Source of the DNA: Cephalotus follicularis
Lineage: Eukaryota; Streptophyta; Magnoliopsida; Oxalidales; Cephalotaceae
Direction of reading: 5' to 3'
Length of the DNA: 64,000 nucleotides
NCBI GenBank assembly: GCA_001972305.1
Contig: BDDD01005737.1
Location: forward strand, 1-64,000
Made by a program: the position numbers and the translations under genes. The notes beneath the pieces were generated by a model. The model had not been told where the DNA came from and searched no databases. It saw nothing but the letters and a program-made list of their open reading frames with translations. Positions 21,751-31,631 of this stretch are shown here, in pieces; position 1 is the first letter of the stretch; the number at the start of each line of letters is the position of its first letter.

Positions 21751-22335
21751 ATGTCTCATGCAAGTGTGAACAACGAACTCAAATATGTCAACAAGTCATG
21801 CCATTGTGGAAAATGAGCTGAGATTAAGATTTCAGAGTCTCATAAGAACAGAAACAAGTTGTACAATGTTTGTCAAGATAGGAAATGTAACTGGTTGGGC
21901 TGGTGCGTACCTAGTGATGAGGGTGAAGTGCACACAAGGCAAGCTGTTGAGTTTTATGACTACCGTGGGAACAAAGGGGATATGAGTATGTTGAGAAAAG
22001 AAATTTACATGCTGCTTAGGAAGATTGGTGGAATGGAGAGTGATATAGGGCTTGTTAAGGTGTTGATGCTTACAAGCATCCTGTGTAATGTTTTTGTTGC
22101 ATTTCTTGTGTTAGGACTTGTCTTGAAGCATTATGTCAAATCTTGTAATGAAGCTTGCTATTTATGTAGTTTGTTGTTTGTTGTGGCTTGCTATTTATGT
22201 AGCATTATAATGAAGTTTAAACAACTATTAATGATATGCTATTTTGTTCTAATATTGTGTACTTACATAGTCAACCACCATTCAACACATACAATAAAAT
22301 TACTTAAACAAGCATTCATTATCAAACAACAATAA
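21751..22335 (+). pseudogene. GRF-type zinc-finger protein with a C-terminal membrane segment, interrupted
   Basis: The frame starts at ATG 21751, whose AT belongs to the target duplication of solo LTR A. Residues 15-45 fit the plant GRF zinc finger: CHCG, then KLYNVC and KCNWLGWC, giving the CxC, C, C ligands. An in-frame TGA at 21814-21816 replaces the codon after CHCGK, most simply TGG to TGA. A charged segment (DYRGNKGDMSMLRKEIYMLL) and a hydrophobic helix (LTSILCNVFVAFLVLGLVL, about 22069-22125) follow, as in small plant GRF/membrane proteins of unknown function. The frame runs on to 22335 through less convincing sequence, so the original stop may lie earlier. Either it is dead, or this is a sequence error or a readthrough case. 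It is the only host-like gene in the window, though such genes also travel in DNA transposons. Confidence 0.7.
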
Positions 22336-22648
22336 ATCAAGTGACAATTTACTCCATTAAAATATGGATCGAATTCCTAACTGTAGCTAGTGGGTTGCAC
22401 ATATGCCAACCCATAAAACAAAATAAAAAGAACATATTCAACTCGTAGAACATAGTAAAAGCAATGAAGTTTGATTCCCTACATAAAATATCAATTTCCT
22501 AAACAAAAAGATGCATTGCACCACATGGCATCACATATTCTAGGCTTATCAGTAAATCCTGCACCACAAAAAGAACTTGTAGGACCACAAAAAAAATTGC
22601 ATATGTAAGTCACTATCCTTGACTTATTCCAGATATGGCGGTTATGGC
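22336..22648. other. Non-coding stretch, nothing recognised
   Basis: An AT-rich interval between two convergent frames. It may hold the 3' untranslated regions of both. No repeat or LTR signature was seen. Confidence 0.4.
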
Positions 22649-23036
22649 CTAGCTAGAATTTGTGCACCTATTAGCACCACCACAACCTTCAACTCTTACT
22701 CTCCTACCTCTTTCAGGCCTTGTAACAGCACCAGAAGCAGATAAGGTTCTGCCACCATCAGTTGCAGCAATTGTAGCACCACCAATAGTTGTAGCAGATG
22801 AGGTTCCAACTGGTTCAGAAGCACTTTCTCTTGTTTTTTTTTCCATTTCCAGTAGTTGATCTTCTAGCTGCACCACCACCACCACCAATAAATGATCTTC
22901 TAGTTGCACCACCACCACCACTACCACAACCAGTAGATGATCTTCTAGTTGTAGCTCCACCGCCACCACTAGTAGAGGATCTTCTAGCTGCAGAATTTTG
23001 GGCACTGGTGGACCTTCTGTTTGATTTGTTTAACAT
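22649..23036 (-). pseudogene. Gly/Ser/Arg-rich low-complexity ORF, frameshifted
   Basis: On the minus strand from ATG 23036 the product is made of repeated RRSST/GGGGA blocks (for example SSTSGGGGATTRRSSTG) for about 60 residues. It then loses frame at an A run (plus strand T run near 22837-22845) and can continue in another frame through a Thr/Ala/Gly-rich and basic end (RPERGRRVRVEG) to 22649. It looks like the disordered C-terminus of a larger protein, conceivably a MULE transposase, but no catalytic or zinc motif is present. The upstream part is replaced by LTR sequence at about 23078. Confidence 0.4.
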
Positions 23037-23077
23037 GAACTAAATTACGGCTACAAGCATAAAGTAAGTTTAAAAAA

Positions 23078-25865
23078 TTTTCTCTACAAAACTAATCCAT
23101 CCCAAGGACCTTTGATGCTTAAATAAGTTGTGAACATGCATAGGAAATCAATTCTAATATTAAAGGAATATTAGAACTCACATACTGGAGCCACTTATTC
23201 CTTCAAGTTCCCTTTGTTTCAAGACTAGCCAGCAAGAGTAGGTTGACCTCTAGAGGTAATCCACACGAAGTGATTGTTGGAAATGGTAATCCATCCCCGT
23301 ATATTGATTCGGACAAAAGGGTGTTAAAGGTACAAACAAATTCTGGTTTAAACATGGCAGCGGAAAAGTCCCTTAACACCACTAAAAACAGGTCCAATTC
23401 ACGGAATAATAGGCGAAGGAACACCACATCAATTACATAATTGAATACATATCACACATGCATGCTCATGTGATCAACATGGCAACACAGAGAAGAACAA
23501 GGAGATCATACTGAATGGTGATGGCTCTTTCGTCTTTGTCGGTACAAGCTTGGGTAGATTCCCTTTGAATCTTCAAGCTTTTAATGTCTCCAAATGATCA
23601 AGAACTTGCTACTTCAAGCACCAGGTTCCAATCACCAGCAACTGTTTTCCAGAAAACTATCTCTGTTTTGCGCCAATAATGTCGCACTCAGCACTCTCTC
23701 ACTATGCTCACAAAGGATGCATTGAACTTGACAAAGTTTGTCAATCACAATCCACCCTAGGTCAGCTTCAATCTTCATGAACAAAATAGGTGAAGGGATT
23801 TCCAAGTGTTGAACACCCTAGACAGTAATTTCACGTCCTCTGTTTTTATGCCAACAGATCTCCTGCAATAGCGCACGCTCTAGCGCACACCATAATCGCA
23901 CACCACATTGCACTAGCATCATGTCGACGTGTTCCCCTTATTTCTCCATGAAGGAGAAAATGGCAGGGAGTCGGAGAAGAACGTGCCCCTGTAGCGTGTC
24001 CTGTTTTTCTGGCGTTGTGGCACTAAGCGTCGACGCTTTGACAAGAAACACATGTTCGTCTGTGTGTCTTAAAAATGATGGTGTTGCAGTATGCATTTCA
24101 TAGGAAAATGAGTCTAACTCATTTCTTTCCTATGCCACATGTCATTCTCTCAAGAGAACAATCACTACATCATATAAATAAGTCATACCTATTTAAGTGA
24201 TGCCGCATATCCTTTCGAATATTAATTAAATAAGATTAAGCAAATGTATCACCATTTAACGATGACACAATTCACAAAATCCACCTAACAAATATTTGAT
24301 TTTATAATTGTCACCAAGAATAAATATGTCTAACATATTTATAAAGAAATCATTATCGGGTAGGGACCCTTTAAAATCTCGGTTAATATCGGTGGTGTTT
24401 ATAAATTACCAAAATACCCATAGGGTTCGGTTAAGCCATTCTAAATAGTCCCAGACCTATTTAAAATGCTTCCTGACTAATATCCAATATTATCCAAATG
24501 AAAAATTAATTCAATCAATTTTCTCATATTTTATTACACACCGCCGTAACGCGAGACTTTTTAAGTCATCGATTTTCGTGTACTATAATCTCTCGTCATA
24601 CTTGGTCCGACTGAGGTATAGGGTAAGGATACGTGTCAACCCTAATTTTACCTTAGTGGCTAAAATATATGATTAATTGGTAGGACCTTTGGTAGACTCT
24701 CCAGAAATCCAATTTTCAGTCCACCTCGACCTTAGCCAAGGATTTCATGAGTCCAAAGTACAATCAAACCATAATAGGGCTGATCACCTTCGCTCAGGTG
24801 TGACAATCCCATATTGCGCACTTGTTTATATTCGTATAGATTCGATCATATCCAAAGACCACCTGATTGCCAGCCCCGCGTAGGAACTGGGTAAGGTAGA
24901 GATCACTGTATTCATACAATACAGAGCAGTCGCTCAGGTCTAAGGATCAGACGAGTTCAAAAACTCGCTAAGTAACTAGCACTTATACTCAACCGCAACA
25001 AGTAGGAGTCACTAATGACACGAGAATAACGACTATCCAAATAGTGTCTCCTACGCGGGTCCTGTTCAGTGTACACGCTCCTAGCGAGCACTCCATATTT
25101 GCCCTAGTGTCACAATATAGATGGTAGTGAGAGACTCCATCCTCCAATTCCCAAAATCAGGCAGCATATGTACAAGTCTATCCGGTTCACTAATGCCCAC
25201 AAAGTGAACCTATGACTTGGAACTAATTTGACTTAAGGAATAAGGTAGCCAATCTCACTGCCTCCATGCTTGGCATCCAACCTTATGTTAGGGCATCACA
25301 AGCATAAGTAGGTTTATATAGACTACTTCGATTATATGATAAAACACAAGTCATATTGCTATATAAATTATAAAGAAAATAACACATGTCATATATATGG
25401 AATAAGACTATTTATATACACAAATAGATTCGATACAAAAACCCATCTAATGGTTTGTCGGGTCACCCTGTCTAACAGTGATCTCCTTCCTTTTTTCTAA
25501 AAAAATCAAGCCAAAATGAAGATAGAACAACTCATTTTCTCTCTCTCTCTTAAAATTCAGCCGAAGCCTTATCTTAAAGGGCGGTGTCTATCTTTTCTCT
25601 TACTTATGCTTGTAAGTAATAAATGAGAAGATAGGAATTAATAAAATATCTAGTCTTTCTTAGCCTTTAAATAATTTGACTAAGTCAAAAGATATCCATT
25701 CATAATTAAATCATCTTATGATTTAATTAATTAGTGTGTTACACTAATTTATTTCCTTTACACGAGGTTTCGGAGATCAACACTTGTATTGTGTGACCAT
25801 TTAGGTTCACTACTAAGCTGGCCGTAGAATTAAATTACGAATCCTGTAATCCATCAATTAGGTAT
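23078..25865 (-). mobile_element. Copia-type LTR, split by solo LTR B and cut by G4
   Basis: Without solo LTR B, segments 23078-23269 and 25483-25865 join into one sequence. On the minus strand it reads like the 3' two-thirds of a plant copia LTR: CTTTTGACTTAGTCAAATT, a CT/GA-rich stretch, a CTTGATTTTTTTAG segment and GTGAGTTCTAATATTCC. The right end is cut by the G4 LTR; the left end is approximate. It could be the 3' LTR of the copia element whose gag and leader pieces lie at 47966-48308 and 57453-58540 in the same orientation, but this was not shown. Confidence 0.45.
23275..25477 (-). mobile_element. Solo LTR B, C2-type copia family
   Basis: Plus-strand ends TGTTGGAAATGG and CTGTCTAACA. 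The minus strand starts TGTTAGACAGGGTGACCCG, close to the C2 LTR start TGTTAGAGAGAGTGTGACCC. A perfect duplication GTGAT (23270-23274 and 25478-25482) flanks it. No internal sequence remains. It contains one perfect AAGCGTCGACGCTT palindrome near 24026-24039. Small ORFs inside are not conserved. Confidence 0.88.
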
Positions 25866-28329
25866 TGTAATAACCGCAATTTCGATTTAATGTATATTGT
25901 ACAATGATAAATAAATTACACATCGAATTGAAATTTATGTTTAATTATCCCTTGATTCTAAGCAATATTGTTGTTGAATTAAAGGAAAAAGGGACTAAAT
26001 AGAAGTAAATTGGAAGTTATTTGAAATAACCTTGGGAGGCTAAATTCTGACGCATAGACGTCGACGTCAACGCCAATGAAGGACGTCGACGCCATGAACC
26101 AGACAAGTAATTGGAGACACTTTGAGCGTCAACGCCAAGTAATAAAGTTGACGCCAAGAAGCAAGGGGGTCACACTTAAGGCTTCGTGTCTCAAAACGTT
26201 GATGCCAAGTTATGACATCGACGCCATCGAAGGGAACCAAGAGATAAGCATTAACGCGGTTCATGGAGCCTATTAGCGCCAAGAATGATGGTCAACACGT
26301 CAACGCCTAAGGTTGATGTCGACGCCTAAAATGTTGGCAGAATAAGATAAAAACACTGACAAAAGACGCGTGAAAGGCATTTTCGCCTGTTTCCCATGCT
26401 TGCAGTGACAAAGAGAAGAGAGAAAGGGAGCATGTGCACGTCAGAGGGCAGGGAGAAAGGAGGAAAGAGAGTGATGCAGTCATTCATAAAGGACACCTCT
26501 CATATTCTTCTTCCACCGACATCGAGAGAGGGAAAGAAGGAGAAAGAAAACATAGAGGAAAAGAGAGAAAACGGGAAAAAAAGGAAAAGGAGAGACCACA
26601 TTCTCCATACTTGAACCAGAAGCTTAGAAGCTCGAGCCAAGAGTGGAACTGAGCTTGGATTGGAACTACCAAACCGAACCTGGGAGCTTAAAAGCTACTG
26701 GTCAGTGAGAATTGAAGAGGTGGACTTCGATTCCTAACTTGGAATCAGAGGTAGGGTTTATGACATGTATATGAAGATATTGCATGTATATTGTGTTATG
26801 GTAGCTTATCTATGCTTGCATGTTGATGTTAAACTGTTGAATCCATGCTTGCTTGGGTTGATTATGGACTGTGTATCCTGTTGCGCTTGATTTTCGTCAT
26901 GCCAAAATATACACGTTGACGCCTTACTGAAATAATCAACTGTTTACCTATTTGCGTTTGATTCTCGTCAACGCTAAGGAAGGATAACGTTGACGTTTAA
27001 AGTTACTGTCTTCGATAACGTCGACGCTGATAAGATACACGTTGACGCATAAGGTTCCTACCTTAATGCGTCGACGCTAAAGAGAAATGCTAATGCTTAA
27101 GGTTCATACCTTAATGCGTTAACGTTGAGTGGTAACGTCGACGCCTATATACACGTCGATGCCTAAAATACACTTTGACGCCATACTGGAATAGGAGATA
27201 ATTTTATCTTGATTATGCTTGATTTCTTGAAATTTATTGAAGTGTTATTAAGGCATATCATACATAAATGATTATTGTCACAAAGTATTTCACATAAATA
27301 CTATTGTTCAAGTGTTTTCCAGAAATGTTCAAAGTGTTTTCCCAAAATTTGGAAAGTGTTAAAATGATTGAAAGTGTTCAAGTGATTTCAAAAAGGGCAA
27401 GTGTTAAAGTGTTCAAATGTTTTCTCTGTATTGAAAACCTGTGATAAGTGTTATTATGCCCTAGAGCAAAATATTGCTATACTGTTTTCCAAAGTGATTT
27501 TATGTTATCTTTTTCTCTACCATAGAGGACTAATTATATTACAGCATATATATGTAATATCATTGAATATATTGTGATTGAAGTGATTCTAATGGTTTAG
27601 TGATCGGAGTGTATCACTGACTACGGCGGTGAACCTATGGGGCCGGAGTGTGGGCTAGAGCTTATACACCAACCTTATCTACAATGCAGATCGTGAGTGA
27701 GTGATTGCCCGCCAAGTGTCGGCAATAGTGTTTACCTAGTCTATCATCATCGGAGTGCATGGTGGTAGTCAAGTGGTGCATCGGTTGAGCTAGGAGGTAG
27801 CACTAGATGACACCCACCAAAGGTCTTCGGACAAAGTGATTGATTGTTTGTACCCATGCGCGGTATGAATGATACATGAGTGAGTGTAGCCACTTGGAAT
27901 GATTGCTTTTATATTAGCATACATATACTAATGTTTTCAAAATGATTAACTGTCATGCATGATTGCATCTTTATATTCATTGTCATGCACACTTCCTACT
28001 TAGCCAAGTGAGGACAAAGGCTAATACCTACTATTTTAGATTGAAGTGAAGAATTGCAAGAGCTACTAAAGCTGTACTTGGAGGCTTCTTATTTTAAGGT
28101 TGTGAAAGTTGTAATGTAATAAAGTAATACTCCATCATATTATATTTACATTCATGATATGTAATATATAACTTGTATTGTACTTGGTAAGAATATAGTA
28201 TGGGCTGCATGCGAATACTTTTAAATAATCCAGTACATTGAATGCTTCCGCAAGGTTTTAAATTATGATTATTTTTGTATATACTGGATTAACTGATAAC
28301 CATGTGTTAAGTGAAAACGGGGTGTGATA
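25866..28329 (+). repeat. G4 5' LTR (2.46 kb)
   Basis: Starts TGTAATAACCGCAATTTCG, matching the G6 LTR start, and ends GGGGTGTGATA (expected GACA). It holds two clusters of GCGTCGACGC/GCGTCAACGCC motifs (26050-26330 and 26905-27185). The 3' part contains CTACTTAGCCAAGTGAGGACAAAG, the reverse-strand form of a block also present in the G1 and G6 LTRs. Confidence 0.88.
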
Positions 28330-28333
28330 AGCA

Positions 28334-28345
28334 TGGTATCATAGC
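28334..28345 (+). other. G4 primer-binding site
   Basis: TGGTATCATAGC, one change from TGGTATCAGAGC, four bases after the LTR end. Confidence 0.85.
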
Positions 28346-28379
28346 TTATATTAAATTATAAGCTATCGCTGGGATACTA

Positions 28380-31300
28380 TGACACGCCCTGTTCCCGAGC
28401 ACCCCCGACCGAGGACGACCGTGCCAGGTGGAAGGATCCCTCACCTGGATCCCTAACTAAAACCCCAACAAACAAAGGCTAATGCCAAGGCCAGAGCAGG
28501 CATTAAAACACGCTGCCGAGGAGAGCCGTGCTCCCCAGGCCAAACGGACCTAAGGCATAAAAACAAGAAAAGCCCAAGCAAGCAGGAGGAATTTCCCATA
28601 TGCTCCAAGCCAAAAACGCCACACATGCCAGAAGAAACACGCAGCAGCGAAGGGAAAAAAAGAAGGAAAGGCCAAACAGTAAATAACCTTTACTTAAAAC
28701 CATTCCCAAAGCTTACCGTTTAACTAAAGGGACACACTGCCCAAACGCACCGTTCCACTAAAGGAACACACTGCCCAAACGCACCGTTCCACTAAAGGAA
28801 CACACTCAACAACCACTGCCCAAACGCACCGCTCCACTAAAGGAACATGCCAGGGAAATGAGCCAGGGCAAAGAACGCAACACTACGTCTTGCCTGGGGT
28901 CCCGGGCAGGGGATGTCAACACCACCCATCACAACATGACGTACACAAGCCAAGCCTGCGCCCCATCCTAAGACATGCCTTCCCCGGACAATCCATCCTC
29001 AGGCATGTCCTCATTGGACAACTAACCTAGGACACGTCCTCCCCAGGAATGACCCACACAAAAAGGATATGCCCAGGCACAATAAAACGACAACGCTTAA
29101 CGTCAGGCTACACCTGGGATCAACACAAGTGCCCGGGGACAAATGCCAAGCATTGGGACCACTACCCGGGGTCCCCCAAACGCTCAACTTACACTAAGGA
29201 GATAGAATCTCATCCCGGCCAGGTACCCAGGGGATCCACCAGGGCTCACCCACAAAAACATCTCCAGGGACCAAGCTGATCCGAGATCGGGAGGACGGGC
29301 AAAACTAAAGAAAACTGCCTACTCCCACTTAACGCCTACGACATGCCGGGGGACAACACCCAGGGACGCCACCAGACCTCAGCTTAGGGTCAACCAACCC
29401 GAGCTGCAAAGTCAACCTAAGATTTGACCAACCTAACATAGCCACCCCTCCCCCGGCATCTTAGCAGAGGTGCCATGCACAAAGGGCCTAGGGAGAAATA
29501 CTGAAGTTTCACCAAGGTCAGAGCTAGGGAGACCTGCTCCGCTGCCCAGGGTCAAACAACCCCCGAACTTATACGTCGTCCCTGCAGACCCAAACACAAA
29601 GCATAAACAACGCCAGGGCTGGGAAAACAGCTCAAACAACAAGTATATAAAACAAGAAGTGAATTATATACACGGTCCAGGGCAAAATGCCAAGGACCCA
29701 CCACATCCAAGAGTTTATACACATGTTCACAACAAAACGGTTACAAGGCATAGACATTAACAAAATCTATGCAAAAACCCCATGAATGTCCCAAAATGCA
29801 TGAAGGTGCCTGTGGCCCAAGGAGCCATCCTAAGGTGCTGCGTCCGGCGTCTACCTCTTTCAACAAGCTGTCCTTAGTGGATCACAAGAACCCAGCTGCC
29901 CCGCTTCCCCTACACACAAAACTGAGAGGGGATTAGTCCAACTGACTAGTGAGTTAGATCAAGGAATATCCTGGGCAAACCCACTTCCACCGGGGTGCCA
30001 AGAACCAAGGAAAGCGTGCTCTGCCCCAACTGGGCCAAAGGACAACCCATATCCCCTACTCAACAAAACAAGGCAGAGGTGAAAATACACAAGGATATTG
30101 ATAACAAGGAAAAGCCCGAGGAGACGTCAGAGCTACCAATTCAATGACTGACCTCAAGGAAAGAAGATAAACAACAGGTTATACGCCAAAACATGCCAGG
30201 GATCCTAGGATAAACACAAGATCAACTCTAAGGATCAACAAATATCAAGGGGACTACTAGTACTGTATCAATCACAAGCACATTCCACACACGCACATGC
30301 ACACATCAAACTCTCACACTTCCATAGCCGCAACCACCTCGGCAGCATAAATAACAACTCTGTTGATGTTCTATCAACGCGGTAATGGGCTATAGGACTG
30401 AACACATCCCTCATATACGCATATAGATACCCACTTCCAGAGCACCGTATGAGGGCTACGCTAAGCAGTCCTCCCCTGACAGTCATACGTTGACACACCT
30501 CACTGTATGAACCTCGATCGAGGGCTACGCAAGCCCACCTCCGTCGGCAATCACGAGCTCAGCACTACACTAGGTGAACCTCGATCGAGAAGCTACCTCG
30601 TCGGCAATCACATAGCATTAGTATCATCCAAGGGGCCCACGAATCACAGCTCAACTCCACTCTTGAAGAGAATGATAGAGGAGAACATAGACCCAGAGGT
30701 AAGTGTATCACCACTTGGACCATCTCGTGCCGGCAATCCCACACATAACCAAGTAACCAGCACCCAGTAACCAGTACTCGAGAACAACACATGATATCAA
30801 ATAAAGCATGAATACTTAAACAGAAAGGGGAAACAACAAGTTCAACCCAAACATCGAGTCCTCAGCTCGAAAACAACAGTATTCACATGCAATATCAACA
30901 AGAATGACATGAGAAGAAATGCTAGTCAAAGGTAATATCATGGATGGGCATATAAACAATAAACTCTCAGTTATCAATTGATAGAAAGAAGAACATCCCA
31001 CTCACTAGTATCAGTAGCTTCCTCAGCTAGCTCCCCTGTTGTGCGGACTCCGTGCCTAGATCTTCCTCTGCAAGACCAACACACAACAATGCTTAGCTAC
31101 CATGAACAACATCTATGAAGCTATGCATGAACCACATACATCAATGAAAACCAAGGCGAAGCTCCTCCTCGGCCTCAAAGATAGTGCTTGTACCAACCAA
31201 GCAACGTACCAAAATGTACTGAGGAGGACACTCAGCTGCTAGACGCGTAGACGGGTGAAAGAAAGTCCCAGCCTCAACAGCGATCAAAGCTTCAGAGGAA

Positions 31301-31604
31301 AGACAAAGAAGACAGAAGAAAGATAAGAGCTCATTCTCCCAAAAGCTTCTTCTGGCGTGAGATAATGGACATGATGTGTGCCGAAAGTCAACTATCAAGC
31401 TTCCTAAGCAAGCTTTGCACATATCCCAACACCATCTAAACATCTCTTATCTCATAACCCAAACCAACATTGGGCCTCTACCAAGCCCAAGCCAAACAAA
31501 TACTTCTCCAAGAAAAGAGCCCAAACCAACCACAACCACCGAGAAATTTTTTTTCCCCCAAGCCCAAACATCAATTTACCCAAAATTAAACGAGGGACAT
31601 TACA
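28380..31604 (-). repeat. G3 3' LTR (3.2 kb)
   Basis: Plus-strand ends TGACACGCCCTG and GGGACATTACA. The minus strand starts TGTAATGTCCC next to the polypurine tract (CTTTAGGGGGAAAGGA at 31605-31620). It contains a short tandem repeat at 28714-28848. The ORFs in it are shared with the other LTR only because the LTRs are copies; none looks like a gene. Confidence 0.92.
28714..28848. repeat. Tandem repeat with internal hairpins in G3 3' LTR
   Basis: Four imperfect copies of a roughly 34-base unit containing CAAACGCACCGTTCC and ACTAAAGGAACACAC. Each well-preserved copy includes the inverted repeat GTTCC-ACTAAA-GGAAC. The same array is in the other LTR at 36824-36958. Confidence 0.85.
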
Positions 31605-31631
31605 TCCTTTCCCCCTAAAGGAATTTTGTCC

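Noticed and set aside
22662..23043. Plus-strand ORFs rich in proline and leucine.
   Set aside because: They are the reverse frames of the Gly/Ser/Arg repeat region; low complexity opens all frames.
29470..31443. Several ORFs of 70-100 codons also present at 37578-39567.
   Set aside because: They are in the two G3 LTRs on both strands, with no recognisable motif. Their double occurrence follows from the LTRs.
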